From NCBI GenBank assembly GCA_900547725.1, contig URHR01000001.1:1-64000 (forward strand): 64,000 nt of DNA, read 5' to 3'. The notes beneath the pieces were generated by a model that made no database searches, was not told where the DNA came from, and saw only the letters and a program-made list of their open reading frames with translations. Within the stretch, counting starts at the first letter, position 1. Every line of letters begins with the position of its first letter. This stretch comes from an uncultured Eubacteriales bacterium (GTDB lineage: Bacteria > Bacillota > Clostridia > Oscillospirales > CAG-272). A program made the position numbers and the translations under genes. This document shows positions 7,859 to 15,247 of this stretch, piece after piece.

Positions 7859-8727
7859 ACCTTTTCCCTCCGTTTCTTTCCGAGGAATCCTGTCGGGCGA
7901 ACCAGAAGGATCACGATCAGGATGGTGAACTCAATCGCGTCGGTGTAGGGCGCAAGCACGGTGATACTGCTGCAGAAGCATTCCACCACGCCGAGCAGGA
8001 TGCCGCCGAGCATCGCGCCCGGGATTGACCCGATGCCGCCGATGACCGCCGCCGTAAACGCTTTGATGCCCGGCAGCGAGCCGAAGGTGCTGTTGATGCT
8101 CGGAGATTTGAGCAGGTAGAACAGCCCCGCAAGCGCCGCGAGCGCCGAGCCGATGATAAAGGTTACCGAGATAATGCCGTTGACGTTGATGCCCATCAGC
8201 TGCGCCGCGCCGCGATCCTCCGAGACCGCAAGCATGGCGCGCCCGGTTTTGGTGAACTTGATGAACAGGTTCAGCCCCACCATCAGGGCAACCGTACAGC
8301 CGAGCGTGACCAACGTGGAGCACTGAACCGTCAGACCTCCGAAGCTGACCACGCCGAGGTCGGGAAGGTTCACCATCTTGGGCGCAGACCCGAAGATGAT
8401 CTGCGCCAGACTCTGCAAAAAGTAACTCACGCCGATTGCGGTAATCAGCACCGCCAGAGGGGAAGCGCCCCGCAGAGGTTTATATGCAACCTTTTCGATC
8501 GCAAACCCGAGCAGAACGCAGAACACGACTGCCGCGACAATCGCCGCCCACGGATTCCCCGTCAGATTCATGAACACAAAGATGGTATATCCGCCGACCA
8601 TGATGATGTCGCCGTGCGCGAAATTCAGCATTTTCGCGATGCCGTATACCATCGTATACCCCAACGCGATCATGGCGTAAATCCCGCCCAGACTCAGTCC
8701 GTTGATGAGTGTAGTTAAAAATTCCAT
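7855..8727 (-). CDS. livH: Branched-chain amino-acid ABC transporter permease LivH
   Basis: A 290-residue permease with eight or so membrane helices, the LivH start pattern (NGLSLGGIYAMIALGYTMVYG), HGDIIMVGGY and the ATPase-contact loop GGIGSIPGAMLGG. It lies 60 nt after livK and overlaps livM by 4 nt. It forms the heteromeric channel with LivM. Confidence 0.96.
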   Translation of the reverse strand: MEFLTTLINGLSLGGIYAMIALGYTMVYGIAKMLNFAHGDIIMVGGYTIFVFMNLTGNPWAAIVAAVVFCVLLGFAIEKVAYKPLRGASPLAVLITAIGVSYFLQSLAQIIFGSAPKMVNLPDLGVVSFGGLTVQCSTLVTLGCTVALMVGLNLFIKFTKTGRAMLAVSEDRGAAQLMGINVNGIISVTFIIGSALAALAGLFYLLKSPSINSTFGSLPGIKAFTAAVIGGIGSIPGAMLGGILLGVVECFCSSITVLAPYTDAIEFTILIVILLVRPTGFLGKKRREKV

Positions 8728-8787
8728 AATGCTCCTTCCGTCTCCCGTCTGTGCTGTGTCAGCGGCAATCTGACTGCCGCGCCTGAA

Positions 8788-9996
8788 TTATTCGGGCTTC
8801 GTCGCGCCCGCTTCCTTTACCACATACTTCACGGCAGGCTTATCGACATAGCCGTCCGCGTTCCACTTGATGCCTGTTCCGGTCACGCCGTCAAAGGTAT
8901 AACCGCCGTTCAGCTGCGCCTTGAGGACTTCGCACAGCTCGGAGTGGCTCATGGTCACCGAGATACTGCCCGGGTCTTTTTCGGCAGCCGCCTTCATTGC
9001 GCCCCAGATCGCATACACGCAGTCGTAAGCCGACGCGCCGAACTGGTTCAGGGTTGCCGTGCCGTATTTTGCCGTGTACTTGGCTACGAACTCCACGGTT
9101 TTCGCGTCCGTGGACTTGGAGTTGAAGTGCGACAGCATGGAAATTTCCTGCGGGATGGTGTACATATCAAAACCTTCCATCGAGTCGATGCCGTCCAGAC
9201 CGTCACAGCCGTAGTAAACCGCGTCTGCGGCGATCTTGTTCGCTCTGACTGCCTGCGTCATGAACAGCGACGCGGGCGTGTAGTAGATCGGCAGGAAGAT
9301 GAACTTGCAGTCCTTGAGCTGTTCGATCTGTTGGGAGAAATCCGAATCGTTGGTATCGGTAAAGACCGTAACCTTCATCGCGTTGGCAATCTCGCTTCCC
9401 ACGTTCTCGCGGAACAGGTCGTAAATCCCCTTGGAGTACGCCTCGTCGGACTTATAGAACACGCCGATCTGCGCCGCCTCGTATTTCCCGTCGCCAACCA
9501 TCTGCCTGACGTATTCCGCAGCCACCTTGCCCTGATTACCGTCGGCAAAGCACATCTGGTAGCCGTTCGGAACTTTCGGGACTTCATCGTTCGAAGCGGA
9601 CGGGGTCATGAAGAAGAGGTTGTCACTCTCCGAAAGGCTCTTGAATTCCAGCGCCGGTTTGGTCGTCACGCAACCGAGCGACACCTGCGTACCCTTTTTG
9701 AGCAGTTCGGCATAGTTGGTTGCAACCTTATCCGCATCGTTCGCGTCATCCAGAGCCAACAGTCTGAATTTCACGCCGTTCAGTCCGCCCGCCTCGTTGA
9801 TCTCGTCAATCGCCATCTGCGCGGCGTTCCGCACCGCCTCGCCGTAGAGCGCCGCGCCCCCGCTGAGCGGTCCGGACATTCCGATGATGAATTCGGTGTT
9901 CTTTTCCGCATAATTCTGCTTCCTGCAGGACGCAAATCCCGCCGTGCACAGGACTGCCGCCAGTGCCGCCGCCAAAAACTTTCCAACCTTTTTCAT
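8788..9996 (-). CDS. livK: Branched-chain amino-acid ABC transporter substrate-binding lipoprotein (LivK/LivJ type)
   Basis: A 402-residue periplasmic-binding-protein-like lipoprotein. The signal peptide MKKVGKFLAAALAAVLC ends at the lipobox FASC (Cys24). The mature part has the type I fold start IIGMSGPLSGGAALYGEAV, then NEAGGLNGVKFRLLALDDAND, as in LivJ/LivK. ATG 9996 follows GAGAGGG. It leads the five-gene operon. The ligand is probably a branched-chain or related amino acid; related proteins can bind short amides or urea. Confidence 0.92.
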   Translation of the reverse strand: MKKVGKFLAAALAAVLCTAGFASCRKQNYAEKNTEFIIGMSGPLSGGAALYGEAVRNAAQMAIDEINEAGGLNGVKFRLLALDDANDADKVATNYAELLKKGTQVSLGCVTTKPALEFKSLSESDNLFFMTPSASNDEVPKVPNGYQMCFADGNQGKVAAEYVRQMVGDGKYEAAQIGVFYKSDEAYSKGIYDLFRENVGSEIANAMKVTVFTDTNDSDFSQQIEQLKDCKFIFLPIYYTPASLFMTQAVRANKIAADAVYYGCDGLDGIDSMEGFDMYTIPQEISMLSHFNSKSTDAKTVEFVAKYTAKYGTATLNQFGASAYDCVYAIWGAMKAAAEKDPGSISVTMSHSELCEVLKAQLNGGYTFDGVTGTGIKWNADGYVDKPAVKYVVKEAGATKPE

Positions 9997-10067
9997 GTCT
10001 GTTCCCTCTCTTTTCTTTGGAAGTATCTATGTCCGCGCCGTCGGATACCGACGGCAAAGAACCAAAA

Positions 10068-10101
10068 GAGAGGGCAGCTTCCCGTTCGGAAAGCTGCCCT
10101 C
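10068..10101 (-). terminator. Terminator of the 94-residue membrane-protein gene
   Basis: A 12-bp stem (AGAGGGCAGCTT and complement) lies 16 nt past the stop at 10118 and is followed on the minus strand by CTCTTTTGGTTC. It separates that gene from the liv operon. Confidence 0.75.
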
Positions 10102-10117
10102 TGCCCGCCGCAAACTG

Positions 10118-10402
10118 TTACGGCATGGCGCAATGCTTGTTCCGTTCGGTAAATCGGTTTCGTCCCTTGCAGATTCGTACAATCAAAGCAAGTACAAGCA
10201 CAAGAATCCCTACGCCTGCAATCGCAAGTACAATCAGATCGGCTACAACCGCTACGGCTACCGCGCACAGGCACAGCAAAACAAAAACAGACACTGCGAC
10301 AGCAGTGTCCGAAATTCCATATACGGCATAGCGGCAAGCGCGAGCGGAAAAAGCCGTTTCACACGGTGTTGCGTATCCGTTTGTGCGACAGCCTGTTTGC
10401 AT
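10118..10402 (-). CDS. Small hydrophobic membrane protein of unknown function
   Basis: A predicted 94-residue protein. Residues 1-33 are polar with four Cys, residues 34-78 form two adjoining very hydrophobic segments (VAVSVFVLLCLCAVAVAVV and IAGVGILVLVLALIV), and the tail is basic. I do not recognise a family. The ATG at 10402 is supported by an upstream GGAAAGG and by a consensus-like promoter whose start would lie only about 24 nt upstream, which rules out the longer upstream frame. A terminator follows. It is monocistronic, so a real transcription unit. Confidence 0.62.
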   Translation of the reverse strand: MQTGCRTNGYATPCETAFSARACRYAVYGISDTAVAVSVFVLLCLCAVAVAVVADLIVLAIAGVGILVLVLALIVRICKGRNRFTERNKHCAMP

Positions 10403-10432
10403 GATTCCGTCCGCCTTTCCTGATTTTCTTAT

Positions 10433-10461
10433 ATTGTACCCTTTTTTCCCGATTTTGTCAA
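10433..10461 (-). promoter_or_regulatory. Promoter of the small membrane-protein gene
   Basis: On the minus strand TTGACA (10456-10461), a 17-nt spacer and TACAAT (10433-10438). The remaining part of the 10403-10768 gap holds nothing else I can support. Confidence 0.82.
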
Positions 10462-10768
10462 TCGGATTCTTGTCCGTAATTTCCATGGATTTTCGCAGGC
10501 TTTTTAGTGATTTCACACAAAGTCGCCCGATTTGCCTGCAATTCGCGTTCCAAAATCCTGCAAAACAGAGGAAAAAGTACCCCCGAACCGTCATTTTTCG
10601 GCATCAGTAAACTTGCAAAGATTCATTTCCGCAAAATCCGACAGAATCCACGCACACATCTCTGCGTCCGACATACTATGATAGCAGGAGGGCGGAACGG
10701 CGGCGACGGCAGACGCGCCGCACAGCCCGCTCCGTCCCTTCCGAATCTCGAAAAGGTAGGGTAATATT

Positions 10769-10864
10769 ATGAACGGCAACTGCATTTGTCAGCTTTTTGA
10801 CAACAACTGGATCTGGCTCATCATCCTCGCCTGCATTCTGCTCTGCAACTGCTGCGGCAACTGA
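10769..10864 (+). CDS. 31-residue Cys-rich single-span membrane microprotein
   Basis: A 31-residue frame with ATG at 10769 and AAGGTAGGG 5-6 nt upstream. It reads as a polar head with two Cys (NGNCICQLFDNN), one hydrophobic helix (WIWLIILACILL) and a terminal Cys cluster (CNCCGN). The layout resembles short Cys-rich membrane peptides often seen in spore-forming Firmicutes, but I cannot name a family or role. A strong hairpin follows at 10883. No clear promoter is visible upstream. Confidence 0.65.
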   Translation: MNGNCICQLFDNNWIWLIILACILLCNCCGN

Positions 10865-10882
10865 CGGAAAGCGGAAACCAAA

Positions 10883-10919
10883 CCGAATCGGGCGCATCTC
10901 ATAGATCCGCCCGATTCGG
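10883..10919 (+). terminator. Hairpin after the microprotein gene
   Basis: CCGAATCGGGCG (10883-10894) pairs perfectly with 10908-10919. Only a weak T stretch (GCGTATTTGC) follows. It probably terminates the microprotein gene and may also serve the convergent antitoxin gene. Confidence 0.62.
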
Positions 10920-10949
10920 CGTATTTGCAGATGCTCTGTCCTTCAACTT

Positions 10950-11237
10950 TCAGCGGTTTGCAGGCACAAATTCCAACTTCAGCTTCATTCCCATTCCCTC
11001 CGCCAGTCTCTGAAGCGTTCTCAGGGAAGGATTGGCATTTCCGTTCTCCAACCTGCTGATGTCAGCCTGCGGAATCCCGGTTATTTCCGACAGTTGCTGT
11101 TGCGTCAGGGATTTTTCAATCCGAGAATTCAGCATAGCCTTGATAATTTGGTACTCCGGCTCTAATGCATCCCATTTCTCTTTGAACTCCGGATTCTTCA
11201 TTTGCGCATTCAAGGTTTCTCTGAAATTTTTTCCCAT
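10950..11237 (-). CDS. higA: HigA-like XRE-family antitoxin
   Basis: A 95-residue Cro/C1-type helix-turn-helix protein. The HTH is at about residues 39-75 (LTQQQLSEITGIPQADISRL, then ENGNANPS), and the acidic/helical N-terminus is the probable toxin-binding part. I chose ATG 11237, which overlaps the toxin stop as TAATG with AGGGGA upstream; ATG 11258 is an alternative that adds seven residues. It should neutralise the upstream toxin and repress the shared promoter through the palindrome at 11630-11649. Confidence 0.9.
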   Translation of the reverse strand: MGKNFRETLNAQMKNPEFKEKWDALEPEYQIIKAMLNSRIEKSLTQQQLSEITGIPQADISRLENGNANPSLRTLQRLAEGMGMKLKLEFVPANR

Positions 11238-11605
11238 TACATAATCCCCTTTCTGCATTCGTAATCGGTGCGATATTTTTTCGCCAACTCTATTTCGCGG
11301 GTCGGCGTCTTTTGCGTCTTTTTGACAAACCCGTTTGTAAGGATGATTTTTTTACCAATCACAAAAAAATATAAAACCCTTGTAATTTGATTTCCCTGAA
11401 TCGCACGAACCTCAAATATTCCGTCAGAAAGCGGTTTAGAGTACGGTTCGCGCAAATCGTTTCCCTTCAGTTCAAGCAATTCAAGGAGTCGGAACAGCTT
11501 TGCCTGCATCTTGAAATCCTGTGATAGAATAAATTCCTCGGCGGGATGGCTGCCATCGCTTCTTTCATAGTACTCAACCTCAAACAGTTTAACCAACTCC
11601 TTCAA
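11237..11605 (-). CDS. higB: HigB-like (Gp49 family) toxin
   Basis: A 122-residue RelE-superfamily toxin of the HigB/Gp49 type: FEVEYYERSDGSHPAEEFI start, LLELLELKGNDLREPYSKPL, GIFEVRAIQGNQITRVLYFF and the conserved HGFxKKTQKTP-like block (NGFVKKTQKTPTREIE). It is predicted to cleave translated mRNA. The start is TTG at 11605 with GGGGA 6 nt upstream; stop codons directly precede it in frame, and no ATG fits. The leader is only about 15 nt. Confidence 0.9.
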   Translation of the reverse strand: MKELVKLFEVEYYERSDGSHPAEEFILSQDFKMQAKLFRLLELLELKGNDLREPYSKPLSDGIFEVRAIQGNQITRVLYFFVIGKKIILTNGFVKKTQKTPTREIELAKKYRTDYECRKGIM

Positions 11606-11626
11606 TCATCATTCCCCGACACTTAT

Positions 11627-11655
11627 ATTATATGTGATAAATCACATATTGTCAA
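11627..11655 (-). promoter_or_regulatory. higBA promoter with 20-bp palindromic operator
   Basis: TTGACA (11650-11655), 17 nt, TATAAT (11627-11632) on the minus strand. A perfect 20-bp palindrome (ATATGTGATAAATCACATAT with central AA, 11630-11649) fills the spacer and reaches into the -10. This is the expected site for autorepression by HigA. Confidence 0.88.
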
Positions 11656-11689
11656 GACCTTTTCTGAAAAAAACAAAAATCTTTTTTCA

Positions 11690-11851
11690 TCGCCCCGCTC
11701 ATTGAATCAGCATCACCTTACGGGACGCGGGTACGACCTCTCATCAGAAGAATTTTTCGTCAGACGAGGCGCACCGAGCGAGCGGCGGCGAAGGCGTACT
11801 CCCTGTACGTCGAGCCGTTCGAGACGAGGAGCAACGATGTATGGCGGAAAA
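11690..11851. other. GC-rich structured element downstream of queA, nature unknown
   Basis: The 160 nt after the queA stop contain several short inverted repeats (TCGTC/GACGA blocks, GTACTCCCTGTAC, CGAGCCGTTCG) and no credible gene. A terminator, a small RNA or a dispersed repeat are all possible; nothing in the sequence decides. Confidence 0.35.
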
Positions 11852-12931
11852 TTATTCGATGAGCATCGCGTCCCCGAAGCTGAAGAAGCGGTACTTTTCG
11901 CGCACGGCGGTGCGGTATGCCTCGAGAATGTGATCGCGGTCGTAGAACGCCGAGACCAACATCAGAAGCGTGCTCTGCGGCAGGTGGAAGTTGGTAATCA
12001 GCGCGTCAACCGCTTTGAAACGGTAACCCGGGTAGATGAAGATTCCCGTCTCCCCGCTTTTTGCCGGGATCGTTCCGTCCTCCTCCGCCACACTCTCAAT
12101 CGTCCGGCAGGAGGTCGTCCCCACGCAGATCAGCCGTCCGCCCGCCTTCTTCCGCTCGTTGATGATCCGCGCGCTTTCGGCGCTGACCGAGCAGAACTCC
12201 GTGTGCATGACATGGTCGCGGATGTTGTCCTCCTTGACCGGGCGGAACGTTCCGAGCCCCACATGGAGCATCACGGGAACAACCGCAACGCCCATTGCGC
12301 GCACGCGTTCCAACAACTCGGGGGTGAAATGCAGTCCCGCCGTAGGCGCTGCCGCAGAACCTTCCTCGCGCGCATAGACCGTCTGGTAGCGGTCGTTGTC
12401 GCGCAGTTGCTCGGTAATGTACGGCGGCAGAGGCATCAGACCGATCCTGTGCAGGATGTCATAGATATTCTCGTGTGCGCTGTGGTCGTAGGAGAAGCGG
12501 ATCAGGCGGTTTCCCTCCTCCACGATATCGGTAATCTCTCCCGTGAGCATCCCGTCTCCGAAGACAAGCTTCATGCCCACGCGCGCGCGCTTTCCGGGCT
12601 TGACCAACGTCTCCCAGAGATCCAGTTCCCGCTGGCGCAGGAGCAGCAGTTCGATCCCCGCCTCGGGTCTGCCCTCCACGTAGCCGTAAAGCCGTGCGGG
12701 AATGACCTTGGAATCGTTGACAACCAACACGTCCCCCGCCCGCAGATAGTCGGTCAGATCCGAAAAATGCCGATGCTCGATGCTGTGCTTCTCGCGGTTC
12801 AGCACCATCAGTCTCGACGCGTCGCGTCGCTCGGTCGGGTGCTGTGCAATCAGCTCGGCAGGAAGATCATAATCGAAATCCGCAGTTCGCAGCGCGGTTT
12901 CAGGCAGGTCGTTGGTCATGATATCGCTCAT
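11852..12931 (-). CDS. queA: S-adenosylmethionine:tRNA ribosyltransferase-isomerase QueA
   Basis: A 359-residue cytoplasmic enzyme that transfers and isomerises the ribosyl part of S-adenosylmethionine onto preQ1 in tRNA, giving epoxyqueuosine. Family blocks are visible in order: [52 protein letters not shown] and the closing [10 protein letters not shown]. The length is normal. ATG 12931 lies 12 nt after AGAGGA; ATG 12919 is a shorter alternative. No other queuosine gene is nearby. The 5' leader is long and structured. Confidence 0.96.
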   Translation of the reverse strand: MSDIMTNDLPETALRTADFDYDLPAELIAQHPTERRDASRLMVLNREKHSIEHRHFSDLTDYLRAGDVLVVNDSKVIPARLYGYVEGRPEAGIELLLLRQRELDLWETLVKPGKRARVGMKLVFGDGMLTGEITDIVEEGNRLIRFSYDHSAHENIYDILHRIGLMPLPPYITEQLRDNDRYQTVYAREEGSAAAPTAGLHFTPELLERVRAMGVAVVPVMLHVGLGTFRPVKEDNIRDHVMHTEFCSVSAESARIINERKKAGGRLICVGTTSCRTIESVAEEDGTIPAKSGETGIFIYPGYRFKAVDALITNFHLPQSTLLMLVSAFYDRDHILEAYRTAVREKYRFFSFGDAMLIE

Positions 12932-13064
12932 GGGTGAAAATTCCTCTCTTTCGCAAACCGGATCGTTTGCGCATATTCTGCTATCGGCGGCAATTTGCAA
13001 TTTGCAATTGGCAATTTGCAATCGGCAGTTCCGGACTGCCGCGATTGCGCCGTATGACGCGGTT
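12932..13064 (-). promoter_or_regulatory. Structured queA leader
   Basis: If transcription starts from the TATAAT at 13071-13076, the leader is about 130 nt. It contains a CGGCAGT/ACTGCCG hairpin (13023-13041), a tract of five heptamers (12991-13025) and a CGCAAAC/GTTTGCG hairpin (12952-12971) just before the ribosome site. I could not fit it to a preQ1 riboswitch. Confidence 0.4.
12991..13025. repeat. Heptamer tandem repeat (5 copies)
   Basis: Five consecutive 7-bp units: CAATTTG, CAATTTG, CAATTGG, CAATTTG, CAATCGG. It lies in the queA leader between queA and dapA. Confidence 0.85.
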
Positions 13065-13073
13065 TCTTATATT
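13045..13073 (+). promoter_or_regulatory. Putative dapA promoter
   Basis: TTGCGC (13045-13050), 17 nt, TATATT (13068-13073). The start would lie about 50 nt upstream of the dapA ATG. Its -10 overlaps the divergent queA -10. Confidence 0.5.
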
Positions 13074-13099
13074 ATATACCAAACGGGAGCGGATTGCAA
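13071..13099 (-). promoter_or_regulatory. Putative queA promoter
   Basis: On the minus strand TTGCAA (13094-13099), 17 nt, TATAAT (13071-13076). Back-to-back overlap with the dapA promoter suggests the two genes compete for polymerase. Confidence 0.6.
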
Positions 13100-13129
13100 G
13101 TCTTTTCCCGCCAAAGGAGGAAAATTCGG

Positions 13130-14008
13130 ATGAGTTTACACAAACCGACCGTTTTCAAAGGCGCGGCAACCGCGCTGATTACCCCGTTCCGGGACGGAAA
13201 AATCGACCGCCCCGCACTGGAGGCGCTGATCGAATTCCAGATCGCGGGCGGAATTGCGGCAATTCTGGTTGCGGGAACAACAGGCGAGAGCGCAACGCTG
13301 GATTTTGACGAGCACCGCGAACTGATCCGCATGGCGCATGAGAGCATCGCGGGGCGGATTCCGCTCCTTGCGGGTTGCGGCTCCAACTGCACCGACCGTG
13401 CCGTGCGGCTTGCCGAAATCGCCACACAGGCGGGCGCGGACGCGCTTCTTGCGGTCACGCCCTACTACAACAAGGCTTCCGACCGCGGTATTCTCGCGCA
13501 CTACCGTGCGATTGCCGAAGCGACCAACCGCCCCGTTATCGTCTACAATGTTCCCTCGCGCACGGGCATGACCCTGACCGCCGCGCACTACCGCGAGCTT
13601 GCGAAAATCGACCGCATCTGTGCTGTCAAGGAAGCCTCGGGAGACCTCGGGCTTCTGGAGCAGGCGATTGCGGAATGCGGGGACGACCTCGACTTTTACA
13701 CGGGCAACGACGACCGGACCGTTGCGGCGATGAAGTTGGGCGCGCGCGGGGTGATTTCGGTTGCTTCCAACGTTCTCCCCGAGCGGATGTGCGAGTTGTG
13801 CCGTTTGTGCGACGAAGGAAACGACCGACGCGCCGCGCAGAAAATGCAGGAACTCCGCCCGATTCTGCGCGAGCTTTCCGCAGAGGTCAATCCGATCCCC
13901 GTCAAATACGCCGCCTTCCTGTGCGGCTTCTGCCTGTCCGAGTACCGTCTCCCGCTCACGCCGCCCGCCCCCGACCTTTGCCGCAGGCTCGAAAAACTCT
14001 TTCCGTAA
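13130..14008 (+). CDS. dapA: 4-hydroxy-tetrahydrodipicolinate synthase DapA
   Basis: A 292-residue TIM-barrel aldolase that condenses pyruvate with aspartate semialdehyde, the first committed step to lysine and diaminopimelate. Seen are GTTGESATL (the Thr-Thr of the proton relay), YNVPSRTG (Tyr and Arg) and the Schiff-base lysine in CAVKEASGD. The length is standard. ATG 13130 has AGGAGG 9 nt upstream; an upstream in-frame ATG at 13094 lacks a ribosome site. It is a single gene, ended by the hairpin at 14030. Confidence 0.96.
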   Translation: MSLHKPTVFKGAATALITPFRDGKIDRPALEALIEFQIAGGIAAILVAGTTGESATLDFDEHRELIRMAHESIAGRIPLLAGCGSNCTDRAVRLAEIATQAGADALLAVTPYYNKASDRGILAHYRAIAEATNRPVIVYNVPSRTGMTLTAAHYRELAKIDRICAVKEASGDLGLLEQAIAECGDDLDFYTGNDDRTVAAMKLGARGVISVASNVLPERMCELCRLCDEGNDRRAAQKMQELRPILRELSAEVNPIPVKYAAFLCGFCLSEYRLPLTPPAPDLCRRLEKLFP

Positions 14009-14029
14009 GGTTTTATCACAGAAAAACGG

Positions 14030-14061
14030 TTTCGCCCGCCTTCCGGGGAAGGCGGGCGAAA
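14030..14061. terminator. Terminator between convergent dapA and locus A
   Basis: A perfect 15-bp stem (TTTCGCCCGCCTTCC and complement) with a tiny loop. On the minus strand it is followed by CCGTTTTTC, so it mainly ends the nine-gene leftward locus; on the plus strand it follows the dapA stop by 22 nt. Confidence 0.85.
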
Positions 14062-14092
14062 ATGTTGCCGAAAAAGCTTCGGGCATTGACGG

Positions 14093-15247
14093 TCAGTATC
14101 TTACCGCCGCGATTTCGCGGATTCCGCGCTCGGTGGTGTCGTAACTGACCCATCCGTCCGAAACGCAACGGACGTGCAGATCGCACCGGATGTCCAGATT
14201 CGCGGGTTTGGGCGACCTTGCGGCAAACAGTTCCCGCGATTCCCCCGTTGCAACGCGGTATTCCATCACGCGGCGGTAACCGCCGAACTCGTAGCCGTCG
14301 CCGATGATATTCTCGCCGTCCGGCGCAAGTCTGCAATGGATATCCCCGTTCGGGAACCGCGTAAAGTATGGCATATCGTATTCCTTTGCCTCCCCCGTCA
14401 CAACATTCAGGCGGAAAAGGCTCTTTTTGTCCCCCGCCACCGTTGCCACGGTGCAATGCGCGACCACCTCGTCGGGACTCAGCCAGAAGTAGTGCGAAAC
14501 ATAGGTTGCGGGGAGCAGCGTGTAAACCTCTCCGCTCCGGTTTCCGATCATCAGGCTTGTCAGCCACGGGCTTTTCCCGTTCGGAAAATTGCGCAGCAGG
14601 AACAGAAACCGATTGCTGTCGGGCGAGAAGGTGATATGGTTGACGAGCAGCTTTTCATCCGCGGCAAATCCCGAGATCGGCGCAAGAACCGAAAGCGGGA
14701 ACAGCATCCCGGAAGTCCCGTTCTCAAGATCCGTGAGATAGATTCCGTCATCGGCGGGCGCGCAGACCTCCCGGTTCGGATCTTCCATTCCCGCATAGCC
14801 GTAACCCGGGCGGAAATCGAAGATTCTGCCGAAGTTGACCGAAAGCCCCCATTTCCCGTCTGGCGAATGGCAGGCGGACGGGCGGTCGGCATACCGCGTT
14901 TCCCCGGTTGCAAAATTTTGCATTGCGGTGACAAACTTTCCCCCGTGAACCGTGTTGTAGAAAACGGTGTTCTTCTCGCGGGGATGGTATTCGAGCATCG
15001 CGCCCTGCTGAAAGTTCCACGCGGTGGTTTTTGCAAACGGCGTGAACACCCGATTTTCAAGATATCCCAGTTCCGCCACGTCCTGCGCCTCCGGCAGGCG
15101 GTCGGCAAACTGCACCCGATGGCACAAGTGCCGCCCGCTCCCGTCGTCCGCCCGCATATCGTAGTAGCCGAAGAAGTACTGCGCGCCGTCCTCGGGCGTC
15201 AGAAAGCGGTGCTCCATCGGGCAGGATGCGATCAGGTTCTCCGTCAT
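14093..15247 (-). CDS. Predicted beta-propeller protein, oligogalacturonate-lyase/TolB-like
   Basis: A 384-residue protein without signal peptide, so probably cytoplasmic. Repeated blocks of the kind SPDGKWGLSVNF, SPDSNRFLFLLR, LSPDEVVAHC and LAPDGENIIGDG are typical of WD40/TolB-like propeller blades, and the spread of histidines recalls oligogalacturonate lyases (PL22), but I cannot confirm catalytic residues. ATG 15247 overlaps the stop of the upstream GH2 gene by ATGA, so the two are translationally coupled. As last gene of locus A it may act on the uronic-acid product of the GH2 enzyme. Lyase activity is inference. Confidence 0.6.
   Translation of the reverse strand: MTENLIASCPMEHRFLTPEDGAQYFFGYYDMRADDGSGRHLCHRVQFADRLPEAQDVAELGYLENRVFTPFAKTTAWNFQQGAMLEYHPREKNTVFYNTVHGGKFVTAMQNFATGETRYADRPSACHSPDGKWGLSVNFGRIFDFRPGYGYAGMEDPNREVCAPADDGIYLTDLENGTSGMLFPLSVLAPISGFAADEKLLVNHITFSPDSNRFLFLLRNFPNGKSPWLTSLMIGNRSGEVYTLLPATYVSHYFWLSPDEVVAHCTVATVAGDKKSLFRLNVVTGEAKEYDMPYFTRFPNGDIHCRLAPDGENIIGDGYEFGGYRRVMEYRVATGESRELFAARSPKPANLDIRCDLHVRCVSDGWVSYDTTERGIREIAAVRY

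Noticed and set aside
10591..10674. 27-codon minus-strand frame in the gap before the microprotein gene
   Set aside because: It reads acidic and protein-like, but there is no ribosome site and no promoter, and it is too short to support alone.
12932..13064. preQ1 riboswitch upstream of queA
   Set aside because: The leader is structured, but the short conserved aptamer pattern with its A-rich tail overlapping the ribosome site could not be found.
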